From Akkermansia muciniphila (lineage in GTDB: Bacteria; Verrucomicrobiota; Verrucomicrobiia; Verrucomicrobiales; Akkermansiaceae): DNA of 64,000 nucleotides. The stretch covers positions 1 through 64,000 of the forward strand of contig NZ_FXYA01000185.1 in NCBI RefSeq assembly GCF_900184965.1, in the 5' to 3' direction. Shown here in pieces: positions 44,660-54,700 of the stretch. The translations under genes and the position numbers were made by a program. Each line of letters begins with the position of its first letter. Positions within the stretch are counted from its first letter, which is position 1. The notes beneath the pieces were generated by a model. The model saw nothing but the letters and a program-made list of their open reading frames with translations, did no database searches and was not told the DNA's origin.

Positions 44660-45418
44660 ATGAAAGTATCTTTTGCAACACGCCAGTTACGCAGGGGGTT
44701 TACCCTGATTGAACTTTTGGTTGTCATTGCCATTATCGCCCTGCTGGCTTCCGTGGCATATGGTCCTATTCTGAATCAGATCAACAAAGGCGACCAGATG
44801 CAGGCCCTGACCAACATGAAGAACGTGGGTGTGGCGATGAACGAGTTCAAGGCCAACAGCAAACTGGGCAATTTTCCCGATGATATCACTGCCGACCGCG
44901 TTGTGGCCCAGCATAATTACATGAGCGGCCTGGGCGCGCTTCAGGGCGATACTTCCAATGACTATTTCCGCCAGCTTCTGGGTAATGAGTCTGTTTCCGA
45001 AAGCAACTTCTACGCCAAGGTTCAGACTCCTTCCGGCGGTTCCACCGTTACTCCCAACGGCGAAATTTACGACGGACAGGCCCTGACTCCCGGTGAAGTG
45101 GGCATTTCCTATGTCATGCGCAAGGGCGACAATAACAAGAAGGTAGGTATTGGAAGTTCCGTAGGGGAATATCCCCTGATGGTCACTTCCGTGCTTCCCG
45201 GTGAAGACGGCAGCACCGTTGTGGCCGGCAATGCCGTGCGTTTCGACCCGGAAAGCTTCCGCGGCAAGGTTCTGATTTTCACGACTGCCCAGAGCGCCAA
45301 GACTCTGGAACTGGACGACAACGACAACCTTCAGGATACCTTCATTCCCAAGAGAAGGGGCAAGGACATCAGCGACCAGTTCCTGATCCTCACGCCCGAT
45401 TTCAGCGGCCAGGAATAA
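44660..45418 (+). CDS. type II/IV-pseudopilin-like protein with prepilin signal
   Basis: The 252-residue product starts MKVSFATRQLRRGFTLIELLV with the prepilin cleavage site G/FTLIE at residue 13, so a prepilin peptidase would cleave after the Gly and methylate the Phe. A hydrophobic helix follows (VVIAIIALLASVAY) and then a soluble domain with SYVMRKGDNNKKVGIGSSVG and a FIPKRRGKDISDQFLILTPD end. This is the class of pseudopilins abundant in Verrucomicrobiota. It is monocistronic with its own terminator. The secreted or filament role is not known. Confidence 0.88.
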   Translation: MKVSFATRQLRRGFTLIELLVVIAIIALLASVAYGPILNQINKGDQMQALTNMKNVGVAMNEFKANSKLGNFPDDITADRVVAQHNYMSGLGALQGDTSNDYFRQLLGNESVSESNFYAKVQTPSGGSTVTPNGEIYDGQALTPGEVGISYVMRKGDNNKKVGIGSSVGEYPLMVTSVLPGEDGSTVVAGNAVRFDPESFRGKVLIFTTAQSAKTLELDDNDNLQDTFIPKRRGKDISDQFLILTPDFSGQE

Positions 45419-45442
45419 GTTTGCCGGCAGTATGATTTTGTA

Positions 45443-45474
45443 CAGGGCGCATCCGAAAGGATGCGCCCTTTTTC
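45443..45474 (+). terminator. Rho-independent terminator after the pseudopilin gene
   Basis: AGGGCGCATCC (45444-45454), GAAA tetraloop, GGATGCGCCCT (45459-45469) and TTTT. It is an excellent terminator. Confidence 0.95.
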
Positions 45475-45940
45475 ATGCCTGATTTTTGAAAAGGAAATCT
45501 TCTGTTTTACGGAAATCTCCTGCCGAGTTGACCAGTTCTGTCCGTTGTTTGCTTAAAATAGATTTTACGATGTAAGGAAAGCGCCGGGTTTCCAGACGAT
45601 AAGAAGATTGTCTATACAGACAGGAGACGGAACAGAACCTTTTGGAGATGATATCGTGGCTGATTTCAGGAAGCAGGCGTTTTTCCCGGGGGCCTGCCGT
45701 TGGTATGGGGTTGCAGGGCTCTTGCCGATTTCAATATGTTCCGCATATCGCTGGGGCTGAAGATGCAGCCATGCCGGACCGTCTCTTTGACCCTTTGGCC
45801 GTTGCGGCAATATACGGGATATTCCCAGCCTGCTGAAGCGCTGCAGGATGAGTTGGGAGGAATTCCGGCTTATATTCTCCTGCTTGTTTTGATGCCAGTT
45901 TGTGTCGGAACCTGTTTCGCAAAAATGAATTCGTGCCGCA
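45475..45940. other. 466-bp gene-free region between converging genes
   Basis: I find no supportable gene. Some frames stay open for 60-130 codons (for instance 45700-46089) but none shows family character or a signal. The composition is moderate. Decayed coding sequence is possible; nothing recognisable remains. Confidence 0.45.
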
Positions 45941-45974
45941 AAAAAGGCATTCCGGCCGTAAAAACCGGAATGCC
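45941..45974 (-). terminator. Rho-independent terminator after the fucosidase gene
   Basis: Read on the minus strand, GGCATTCCGG, a 9-base loop, CCGGAATGCC and a T-run (TTTTTT) follow the fucosidase stop at 45999. Confidence 0.92.
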
Positions 45975-45998
45975 CTGGTGGGGAAAGTCTGGGAGGTT

Positions 45999-48077
45999 TT
46001 ATTTGTCTGCGGGAGTGCCGAAAACGTTTATTTCCGCAGCGGAGGCGCCGTTGCCGTCCAGAGATCTGGTGCCGATGAAGCGGAAATAACGCACGGGTTC
46101 ATTCACGTTCTTGAGATTAATGGATTGCTCAATGGGGTTGGCGCGCAGATTGGAGAATTCCCCTTCCGCCGCTTTCGTCCAGTTCTTCCCATCCGCGCTT
46201 ACTTCAAATTGGTATTTATCCGTCATGCCGGAGGTTTTCCCATCCTGTCTGGGAAGGTAGGAGAAGCTGGAAACCTGGTACGGTTTTCCCATATCCACCA
46301 CAAAGGATTGAGGCGCTTCCGCCTTGGCAAGCCAGGAGGTTTCCGGGTTGTCGTCGATGGCCGCCGCCGCATTTCCAGATGTGGCGGTTTTCACTTTCCA
46401 TCCGGTTTTGCTGATGCCGAATTTGGCCTGGCTGACGGGGCCCAGTTTACCGTTGGAGAATTGGCAGCGGGCTTTGACAGTGCCGCACTTCGTAAATTTA
46501 GCACCCTGGCTGTAAACGGGAGATCCTGCCTTGGGTTCGCTGCCGTCCGTCGTGTACAGGATTTTATTTTTGCCGTCCGCGATGATGATAAGGTTGTCTC
46601 CGCGGCGGAAAATGGAGGGCCGTACGGCGCCCGCGGGCTGGCGGAAGAGGGAGAATTCCGAGATGCAGGGCGTGGCCTGGCTGCCCGTGATGCGCAGACG
46701 TAGTTTCTGGGTGGTGATGGGGCGGGGCAGGCGGCGCATGACCTGGTTGCCGATGGTTTTCCCCTCATTGTCGATACAAACCCATTTGCCATTGATGAAA
46801 GCGTCAATATTGAAGGAGTCCACGCGTTGTCCCAGGCGTGTTTGTTCGCGCAGCCGGATGACGTCGAAAGTGGCGGGTTTGGGCAGCGTAATAATGGCGG
46901 TGGGGGTCAGATTGTCATCTTCCACGGCCCAGTAGGTTTCAATGTTGCCGTCCGTCATGTTGGAGGGAGAGAATTTTTTGTCGTTGCCGCGCGTCTGGCT
47001 GGCTGTGACGGTTGCTCCCAACGCGTAATCCCTAGCATATAGCTTATCGCGCAGTTCCTTGAATTCCAGCAGGGATTTGACATCCGCAGGATCCAGTCTG
47101 CCTGTTTTGTCCGCCGCCACGTTCAGAATGAGATTAGCTCCGCGGCCTACGGAATCAAACCATACCTGCATAAGTTCTTCAGGGGATTTGACGCGGGATG
47201 CCTGTCCCTGATGCCAGAACCAGCCGGCATGGTTGATGGTGGTGTCTCCTTCCGCCGGCACCCAGCGTTCTCCGCCGCGCATGCCGGTGCCTCCGCCTCC
47301 GCCGTTCAGCCCTACGGTGCTCCAATGGGGATAATTGACGTGGCCTTTTTCGGAGCCTCCCCAGCGGGCGTCTCCGTGGTGGCCCGCTCCCCAGATGATG
47401 CAGCCGGGCTGGATTTTGCGGATCATTTCCACGATTTTTTCAAAGTTATAGTATTTTTCCGCGTCACCGATATTGCGCTTTTCCCTGGCTCCTCCGTAAT
47501 AGCCGTCTCCTCCATTGGCTCCGTCAAACCAGATTTCAAAGACAGGCCCGTAATTGGTCAGCAATTCCCGGATTTGTTTATAGTAAACGTCCAGGTAGCC
47601 ATCTTTGCCGTAATCCGCGTTGTTGCGGTCCCAGGGGCTGAGGTAGGTGCCGAATTTGATGCCGTGCTTTTTGCAGGCAAGGGCGAATTCCCTGACTACA
47701 TCTCCTTTGCCGTTTTTCCAAGGACTTTTGGTGATGTTGTGGTCCGTGGATTTGGTGGGCCAGGCGCAGAAGCCGTCATGATGTTTGGCCGTATAAATCA
47801 TTCCTTTCATTCCGCCTTTTTTAAAGGTGGAGACGATATCGGAGGCATTAAAATCCGTGGGGTTGAAGATTTTCGGGTCTTCATCGCCGTAACCCCATTC
47901 CCGTCCCGTGAACGTATTCAGGCCAAAGTGGATGAAGCCGTAGAATTCCATGCGCTGCCATTTGATTTGGGCAGGTGTAGGAATTGCGCCGTATGGTTTG
48001 GGCGGTGCTGCGGTCCAGCCGGGCAGCATGGAGGAAGAGAGAACTGTTCCGAGGAAGAGTGTTGTTAGCTTATTCAT
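45999..48077 (-). CDS. secreted multi-domain alpha-L-fucosidase, GH29
   Basis: The 692-residue product has a signal peptide (MNKLTTLFLGTVLSSSMLPGWTA) and a GH29 catalytic domain (about 30-345). The domain contains FYGFIHFGLNTFTGREWGYG, YTAKHHDGFCAWPT and YGPVFEIWFDGANGG with the nucleophile Asp near residue 185. A C-terminal part carries a F5/8-type carbohydrate-binding module (about 370-495: GATVTASQTRGNDKKFSPSN), a chitobiase-like segment (about 515-570: ILYTTDGSEPKAGSPVYS) and a second F5/8 module (about 585-692: SYLPRQDGKTSGMTDKYQFE). It removes terminal fucose, for example from mucin or host glycans, likely in the periplasm or at the surface. ATG 48077 gives the signal peptide. Confidence 0.94.
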   Translation of the reverse strand: MNKLTTLFLGTVLSSSMLPGWTAAPPKPYGAIPTPAQIKWQRMEFYGFIHFGLNTFTGREWGYGDEDPKIFNPTDFNASDIVSTFKKGGMKGMIYTAKHHDGFCAWPTKSTDHNITKSPWKNGKGDVVREFALACKKHGIKFGTYLSPWDRNNADYGKDGYLDVYYKQIRELLTNYGPVFEIWFDGANGGDGYYGGAREKRNIGDAEKYYNFEKIVEMIRKIQPGCIIWGAGHHGDARWGGSEKGHVNYPHWSTVGLNGGGGGTGMRGGERWVPAEGDTTINHAGWFWHQGQASRVKSPEELMQVWFDSVGRGANLILNVAADKTGRLDPADVKSLLEFKELRDKLYARDYALGATVTASQTRGNDKKFSPSNMTDGNIETYWAVEDDNLTPTAIITLPKPATFDVIRLREQTRLGQRVDSFNIDAFINGKWVCIDNEGKTIGNQVMRRLPRPITTQKLRLRITGSQATPCISEFSLFRQPAGAVRPSIFRRGDNLIIIADGKNKILYTTDGSEPKAGSPVYSQGAKFTKCGTVKARCQFSNGKLGPVSQAKFGISKTGWKVKTATSGNAAAAIDDNPETSWLAKAEAPQSFVVDMGKPYQVSSFSYLPRQDGKTSGMTDKYQFEVSADGKNWTKAAEGEFSNLRANPIEQSINLKNVNEPVRYFRFIGTRSLDGNGASAAEINVFGTPADK

Positions 48078-48264
48078 GCAGAAAAAAGTGTGTTGAAAAA
48101 TACGGAGTCGCTCCTCCCTTCTTTCATACGGGGGCTTTGCTGTCAAGTTGAAAGGAAGCGGGAAACATGGGACAGCGTGTTAGTGAATTCTAACTTCGAC
48201 ATGCGGGGAATTCCGCTTGATACGGAGGAGGGTGCCGTTTAGCATACAAAGGACTTTCGTTCCC

Positions 48265-48942
48265 ATGTCCTATTTCCGTTTTTTACTGCTGGCGCTGGTT
48301 TTTCTGACCGGTTCCGCGTTGATCAGCGAGAGCGCTCCCGTTTACATGGCCCGGCGGGACAGCAAGTTTGCGCTTGTTCCTCTTTGTGACGGTTTTGATT
48401 TTCCGGTAGGGAAGCCTGACGGCAACGGCTATTACCGTTCCCGCGGTTTGCGCCTGAAAAGTCCCCGTCACATGGGCGAGGATTGGAACGGCAATAAAGG
48501 AGGCAATTCCGATTTGGGCGATCCCGTTTATTCCGTAGGCCACGGGGTGGTAACTTATGCGGCGGATGCCCGGGGCGCGTGGGGAAAGGTGGTGATTGTG
48601 CGCCATGCTTTCCGTGAACCCAAGTCCGGAAAGGTTCTTTGCTGCCAGACGCTTTATTCCCATTTGAACGATATTAACGTTGTGCTGGGACAGTTGGTGC
48701 TGCGCGGCACCCAGGTAGGCACTATCGGCACGAACCGCGGCATGTATCCTGCCCATCTTCATGTTGAGCTGCATTACAACCCGGATGTGAATTGCGGCCA
48801 TCAGGGGATTCCCAAGACGGAGCGCAATTACGGTCGCCTGACGGATTTTATTACCCGCTTCCGCCGCCTGCCTCTGGAGAAAAGGATGGTGCGCGTCCCC
48901 ATCGGCGGGTTTCTGCCTTACAAGGGAACGGAAGGACTCTGA
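48265..48942 (+). CDS. secreted M23-family metallopeptidase
   Basis: The 225-residue product has a signal peptide (MSYFRFLLLALVFLTGSALIS) and an M23 (LytM) domain with the zinc ligands HMGED and HLHVELHY, plus VYSVGHGVVTYAADARGAWG. Such enzymes usually cut peptidoglycan cross-links, and some are inactive regulators; here the ligands are present. ATG 48265 is preferred to 48217. It lies just upstream of nadD, 10 bp apart, and is divergent from the fucosidase. Confidence 0.88.
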   Translation: MSYFRFLLLALVFLTGSALISESAPVYMARRDSKFALVPLCDGFDFPVGKPDGNGYYRSRGLRLKSPRHMGEDWNGNKGGNSDLGDPVYSVGHGVVTYAADARGAWGKVVIVRHAFREPKSGKVLCCQTLYSHLNDINVVLGQLVLRGTQVGTIGTNRGMYPAHLHVELHYNPDVNCGHQGIPKTERNYGRLTDFITRFRRLPLEKRMVRVPIGGFLPYKGTEGL

Positions 48943-48952
48943 CTTCTGCTGG

Positions 48953-49534
48953 ATGACGGTGAAGCTGTGTATTTTCGGCGGTTCGTTTGATCCCGTGCAT
49001 GAAGGGCACGTTTGCGTGGCCGGGCATGCACGGAAATATTGTGGAATGGACCGCGTGCTGTTTATGCCGTGTTCCCTGTCTCCTCTGAAGGAACAGGCCC
49101 CCTCCGTGACGGATGACCAGCGCTGCCGGATGATTGAGCTGGCTCTTCAAGGGCTGGATTGGGCTGTGCTTGACCGGACGGATTTGGAACTTCCGCCTCC
49201 TTCATGGTCGTGGAGGGTGGCTGAGCGGACGGCGGAGCGTTATCCCGGTGCGGAATTGTTCTGGCTGATGGGCAAGGATCAGTGGGATTCTCTGGAACAG
49301 TGGGGACGCTGGGAATATTTGTCCAGCCTGGTGACGTTCATTGTTTACCGCCGCGGCGGGGCTCCATCACCCAGAAAAGGGGTGCGCGCCCTTTTCATTG
49401 AAGGGGATGAACCCGCTTCTTCCACCCGCATACGGCATGATTTGCGTTCGGGCGTATGTCCGGTTCCCCATCTGAACCGGAAGGTGGAGGATCTGATCAG
49501 GAGGGAAGGGCTGTACGGCGCGGCACGCGTCTAA
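48953..49534 (+). CDS. nadD: nicotinate-nucleotide adenylyltransferase
   Basis: NadD adenylates NaMN to NaAD in NAD synthesis. The 193-residue product has KLCIFGGSFDPVHEGHVCVA (HxGH motif), WLMGKDQWDSLEQW and the C-terminal SSTRIRHDLRSG, all characteristic. The length is normal. It follows the M23 gene by 10 bp and converges with truA, 19 bp apart. Confidence 0.95.
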   Translation: MTVKLCIFGGSFDPVHEGHVCVAGHARKYCGMDRVLFMPCSLSPLKEQAPSVTDDQRCRMIELALQGLDWAVLDRTDLELPPPSWSWRVAERTAERYPGAELFWLMGKDQWDSLEQWGRWEYLSSLVTFIVYRRGGAPSPRKGVRALFIEGDEPASSTRIRHDLRSGVCPVPHLNRKVEDLIRREGLYGAARV

Positions 49535-49553
49535 AAGGACGGCTGTTTCCAGT

Positions 49554-50345
49554 TTATTTCTTTTTGTCTCCGAACGTTTCTTCCGGGTAGTGGACCTGCA
49601 TCAGCGTGAGTCCGTCCGGCGGGGCGCAAAACGGGCTTTTGTCATCCGGAAGCGGAGCGTTGATGAGGCGCGCCAGTTCGTCCAGCGTTATTTTTCCCCG
49701 TGCGGCTTCATGGGCGGCTCCCGTCATGAGGCGTACCATTTTGTAGAGGAAACCCGTTCCGGTAAAGGTGATGAAGACATGTTTCCCCGCCTGTTCCACT
49801 TGCGCCTGCATGATGGTCCGGCGGAAGTAATCCTCCGGAATAGGGCGCGGTTCATTGCCGCGCAGGGCGGCAAAGGCAGTGAAGTCATGCGTTCCCCGGA
49901 ACAGGTGTACCGCCTGTTCCAGAATATCCACGCTCCATGCCAGAGGGCGGTGCCAGGCCAGCCCGGCGTCAAAAGGGTTGAGGATGGGCGCGCGTGAAAT
50001 GCAGTAACGGTAGGTTTTTCCCGTGGCGCTGAACCGGGCATGGAAACCGGGCGGAACGTATTCCGCATGGGTAATCCGGATGGTTCGGGGTAGGCGCGTG
50101 TTGAGCGCGGCAGGCCATTTGTCCGCAGGAATGCGGTGGGTATCCGGAGCGTCTGCATGAAAAACCTGGCCCAGCGCATGAACGCCGGCGTCTGTCCTGC
50201 CGGAACCGTGGATGCGGCAGGAGGTCCCAAAGAGCCCGGAAAAGGCTCGTTCCAGCACGTCTTGGATGGTCCGGCCTCCCGGCTGGCTTTGCCAGCCCAG
50301 GTAGGGGCGTCCGTCATATGCGGCAATGAAACGAATGCGGGGCAT
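49554..50345 (-). CDS. truA: tRNA pseudouridine synthase A
   Basis: TruA forms pseudouridine at positions 38-40 of tRNA anticodon arms. The 263-residue product has PRIRFIAAYDGRPYLGWQSQ, SGRTDAGVHALGQVFHAD with the catalytic Asp, and YRYCISRAPILNPF. The length is normal and ATG 50345 matches the family. It is divergent from the phage-like operon. Confidence 0.96.
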   Translation of the reverse strand: MPRIRFIAAYDGRPYLGWQSQPGGRTIQDVLERAFSGLFGTSCRIHGSGRTDAGVHALGQVFHADAPDTHRIPADKWPAALNTRLPRTIRITHAEYVPPGFHARFSATGKTYRYCISRAPILNPFDAGLAWHRPLAWSVDILEQAVHLFRGTHDFTAFAALRGNEPRPIPEDYFRRTIMQAQVEQAGKHVFITFTGTGFLYKMVRLMTGAAHEAARGKITLDELARLINAPLPDDKSPFCAPPDGLTLMQVHYPEETFGDKKK

Positions 50346-50459
50346 AGGGATGATTGTGTTGGAACGGCCCGGTTTTGGCAAGTGGCAAGTGTCGGACGGT
50401 GACGGTTTGGAATGGATGCCGTCCGTTCCATCCGCTCTCTAGCTTGGAAGCCGTTAACG
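50346..50459. other. leader region of the phage-like operon
   Basis: A 114-bp divergent intergenic region between truA and the operon. It contains an imperfect inverted repeat, TGGAATGGAT and GTCCGTTCCA, around 50409-50432. No clear promoter pair is visible; it should contain both promoters. Confidence 0.35.
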
Positions 50460-51758
50460 ATGGCTATACGAATACAGGATTTTGGAATGTTGCATGTGGC
50501 TCCGGATTTGTCCGGCGTGATTCCGTTGAATGCTTTTGAAGCACAGGCCGCCAGTGTGCGGGACCTGGCGGCGGGCGTGATGGATGTGTCCGGAGCGGCT
50601 GGAGCCGCGCTGAAGGAAATGCAGGAGGTGAGGGATGCCGGCCAATGGGCGCAGGCCCGTGACGGGATGTACCGTTTTGAACAGGACGTGATGCGGGAGC
50701 TGGAAGCAGGAGGGGATTCGGAACACCTTCAGGAGAGATGGAAGAAGGCGCTGACAGAACGGCTTCCTTCCTATCTGCCTGCCCGGATGTCCGGCCCGGT
50801 GAGGGAGCGCGTGGCCCTGGCGAGGGAGAATCTGGAGACGGCCGGGAGCATTTATTTGCAGAAGATGTCCCGTCTGGGGCAGTTGGAGGAGGCGCGCCGG
50901 TTTTGGGCCGGGGGGGTGGAGTCTGCCGTGGAGCAGGGAGAGGCCGCTCTGGCCGAACGCAGGATTAGGGAGGGCAGCGGAATATTTGTAACGGGAGACG
51001 AGGCTTCCCGTATGGCGGAGGAAGCGCATTCCCGCGCAGCGCTGAATCGGGCGGTGGAGGAGGTTCGCCGTGATCCTGCTGCTGCGGTACGTCTCGTTTC
51101 CCGGCAGGAGAAGATGCCGGAAACTCCGGAGGAGAAGAAGGTGGCGGAAGAGGCTGCTGCGGCGTATGGGGAGTTGAAGCGGCGTTATGCGGATGCTCTG
51201 GCGGCCACTGTGTCCGGCGGCGGGTTGCTACGGGATGACGGATTGGCGAATGCGGAGAAGCATGGCTTGATCAGTTCCGAGCAGTTGAGGCGTTATACGG
51301 CTTCCCGCGACCGGAGGCAGACGGCGGAATTTTCCGGTATCAGCATTCCGGAGGACGATATGCTGTTGTGCCGCATGACCTCTCTGATTGATGAGGACTG
51401 CGGGGGGGAGGAAGATGCTGATGCTTTGATAGAAGTGGCTACTTCAGGTTTGCCTGCCGTTCAGGTGGAAAGGCTGCTCCGGCGGCGCGAGGTAATGTCA
51501 GGAATACCCCGCGAATTGCGTCGCGCTGTTTCCCGGCGCCTGTCCTCCATGTTCCGGAATGGCGCGTGGGGGCCGCCTGATGATGCCCGCGCGGCAGAGG
51601 AATGGAAGCGTGTCCAGACGGAATTGGCGGAGGCGGTGAAGAGGGCCCCGGAGCAGCCGGCGGCGGAGATGGAAAAGGTTTTTGAGAAAGAGAAACGCCT
51701 TCAGGATGCCGGCTGGGTGGGGTTTTCAGATATGAATAACGAAAAAGAAAGAAAGTGA
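50460..51758 (+). CDS. helical, possibly virion-associated protein (first gene of phage-like operon)
   Basis: I do not recognise a family. The 432-residue product from ATG 50460 is rich in Ala, Glu and Arg, with long charged helical segments (for example RFWAGGVESAVEQGEAALAE, ETPEEKKVAEEAAAAYGELK). It lacks a signal peptide and membrane segments. It ends in a stop whose last base shares the start of the next gene (TGATG). By position and composition it may be a scaffolding or inner-virion-type protein, which is inference only. An ATG 48 bases upstream is possible. Confidence 0.7.
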   Translation: MAIRIQDFGMLHVAPDLSGVIPLNAFEAQAASVRDLAAGVMDVSGAAGAALKEMQEVRDAGQWAQARDGMYRFEQDVMRELEAGGDSEHLQERWKKALTERLPSYLPARMSGPVRERVALARENLETAGSIYLQKMSRLGQLEEARRFWAGGVESAVEQGEAALAERRIREGSGIFVTGDEASRMAEEAHSRAALNRAVEEVRRDPAAAVRLVSRQEKMPETPEEKKVAEEAAAAYGELKRRYADALAATVSGGGLLRDDGLANAEKHGLISSEQLRRYTASRDRRQTAEFSGISIPEDDMLLCRMTSLIDEDCGGEEDADALIEVATSGLPAVQVERLLRRREVMSGIPRELRRAVSRRLSSMFRNGAWGPPDDARAAEEWKRVQTELAEAVKRAPEQPAAEMEKVFEKEKRLQDAGWVGFSDMNNEKERK

Positions 51759-54700
51759 TGATGGAGGATCATGGAGACAGGAAACAGGCAGAGACGCTCC
51801 CTATGGAAGGGAGTTCTCCGAAAGAGGTTCCCGAAATTGTGGGGGAAAGCCATATCCGGGAAGAGAACGCGGCGCTCTCCGAACCTTCCGGTACGGAAAA
51901 ATTCCCGGAACGGGAGTCGGAAAGGGAGGAATATTGGAATAGCGTATTGACGGGGGATGTGATGACCATTCCGCGGGAAGTGAGGATGAAAGCGGAGGCG
52001 ATGTATCCGGCTGGGACGGCGGACCGGGAAAGAATTGCCGCGTGCGTCATGCAGTCCTGGGTGGCGGATTCCGGGGCGATTCCCCGTGAACGCATCCGGA
52101 GGGACTGGAAGAATATCCGGGAACAGGTGGCGCGGCAGTATGGAGCGTCCGGAAAGTCTGATGACGAATTATTCGTGGCAGTTTCCATGCACAATCAGGT
52201 GCGCCTTTCCCGGAGGGAGACTTTGTTTGAATTGTACCAGGAAGAGTATGAACGTACTCTGTCCGGTGGCGGGACGGTTCCTGACGAACGGGGAAGGGAA
52301 GCCATTTCCTTATGGCCGGAGGAGTTGCAGGCTGTGGCGCGGCAATTGAAGGGCCGGGCCGTGTCCGATGCTCTGGATGACAGGAACCGTCTGGCGGATG
52401 CCGCCGGGATTATCCGCAAGGGATTGGAGGGGCTGGTAGCCAATGATGAGCCGGCGAAAGAAAGTTTTCCCGCTGTGCAGTTGAACCGGCAAGCCGTCGC
52501 CGGAGCTCCGGACGTCATACGCGCCGTGGATTGCCTGGCTTCCCTGGGGGATGGAGACCGTCAGAAGGTGTTCCGCATGATGGCTCCCTATTTGCGTTCC
52601 CGTCCCGCCTTCCGGGATGCCCTGGGGGGAGCGCTTAAACGCGGCGCCGCAGAGGTCGCGGAGAATGCGGCCCAGCTGGCTGTAAACGGCGCGGCATGGC
52701 TTCTGCCGGAGGGGCGGGAAAAGGAGGCGCTGGACAATTATTCCCGGAGTTTTGAAGAGCTGAGGAATTTTGCCAGGATGGAGTTTGCCCCGCTGCGCGG
52801 GGGAAAGGATTCTCCCTGGTTCCGGGAGATGCTGGTGGATATGGCCCAGCAGGGAGCGTCCACGGCTTTGGCGTTTTGCGGCCCTGCCGGGCTTGGCATG
52901 TTGATGGCGGGGGAGACGGGGCGCCATATGGCGGAGGCCCGGCGCATGAATCCGGACGGCGTGTTTGATGCTCAGATGGGGGGATCTGTCGTCTCCGGCG
53001 GGGTGAATACCTTGCTTTCCTTTGGAATGACGAAGCTGGGCCAGAAGATGCTGGGGCAGGGAATGCGGGCGTTCCGGGCCATGAGGCCCGCATCCGGGAA
53101 TTCCGGTGCGTTTTTTCCCGGAATGGGAGCCGTTGCGGCGGATGCCGTGAAGATGGAGGCGGAAAATAAATTGATGGAGTTGACGCCCATGGTCATTCAG
53201 GAAGGCGTGGGCGCTCTTACAAATAAGGCGTCCGGCGTGGACTGGGAGGGATGGCGGGCCAGACAGGCTTCCGCGGATGACCAGTTGAGGGAGGCCGTCA
53301 TGATGATGCCTTTCCTGCTGATAGGCGCGGGAAAGATTACCCTGAACCATTTCCGCCATGCCGGAATGCTGCTTGGAGACGGTTCCCCGCTGAAAGTATT
53401 CGGCATTCCGGATGAAACGGTTTCCCGAATTTTGCGGGAGAAGGATGTAAGCCGTGCCGGGGAATTGTTGCAGAAGTCCCTGCGGAATTCTCCGCTATGG
53501 GGGTCTTTATACATTTCCAGAAAGGCTTTGGAGTGGTCTCGCGCACTGGATGAAGCCGGAGAGCCTTTTTTGAAGACGGAGCAGGATGTAAGAGATTTTT
53601 TGGACTTGCCTTCTCCTGTACGTACAAGACCTTGGAAGATGCGGGATTTCCCCGAATCGGAAGCGGTGTTGAAAAAGCTTTTTCCTCATCCGGATTATGC
53701 TGCGGCCAGAACCAAGTGGCTGCTGCGTGCCGGCCTGCCCCGCGTGGGGGAAGCCGCTGCAGCGGACGGGCAGCCCGTTTATGGGGCGGAACCGGCGCCC
53801 GGCGTGAAAATGAAGCGAACGCAGGGCCGGCCTTCTGTGGAGGAGGCTCTTTCTTCCTGGTATGAGACGCTGGTCCGTATGGAAGAGGAAGATTTGGGGC
53901 TGGTCCGGAACAGGAATGGTCGGGAAATCCCATGGCGTTTAAGGAATGCGGAGGAATATGACATCCAAGCGGATGCTTTGCGCCGGGCGTTTGTGGAAGA
54001 GAGGCTGAAGAAGCGCGCTTATCGGCCGTACAGGATGTTGTTGCTGGCTTATCCGGAAGAGGCGGGAAGCCGTGCGGGTTTTTCCGGCAGGGACTGGGAC
54101 GCCGTTACGGCGGATATGGATCTCCGGACACGAGCCAATGTTTATGAAGGAGTGATGGAACGGGTGCACGGCGTCCCGCATGAGGAGGTGTCCGGCCATG
54201 TGGCTTTTCGTTTATGGAAGTCATTTTGCCGGGATGAAGGCGCTTGCGCCAGAGCGCGCCGGTGGCTTGAGGAAGGAAGTGCGTTGCTGAACGCTCCGGA
54301 TTTGTTGTCTGAATCTTTTAACCCGGACGGCCTGCCCTCCGCCCTGGCCAGGATGAGCGGCATGATGGCCGTCCTTGGAGGAGCGGAACGCCACGGGGTA
54401 AGTCCGGAGCTGCGGGAAATGAACCGCATGGTATGGGGAACCCAGGCGGATGTGAACAGCCTGTACCACGTGCTTCCCAACATGAAGGAATTTGACGTGC
54501 ATGTGGGGCGCGGCTACACGCCTGTGGAGAGTTACGGGCGGCTGCTGGCCCGGTTTCTGGAGGTGGCGCCGGAAAATGTGGCCCGTTATGCCTCTGTGCT
54601 GGATGCCCCGCGTCTGCATGCCGGGCCGGAACAGGTTTCTCCGCGTATTTATCCGGGGACGCGGAAAACGGTGGAGAATCTTCTCCAGTTGACTCCGCGC

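Noticed and set aside
45700-46089. 129-residue forward frame
   Set aside because: It runs over the fucosidase 3' end and terminator and shows no family character.
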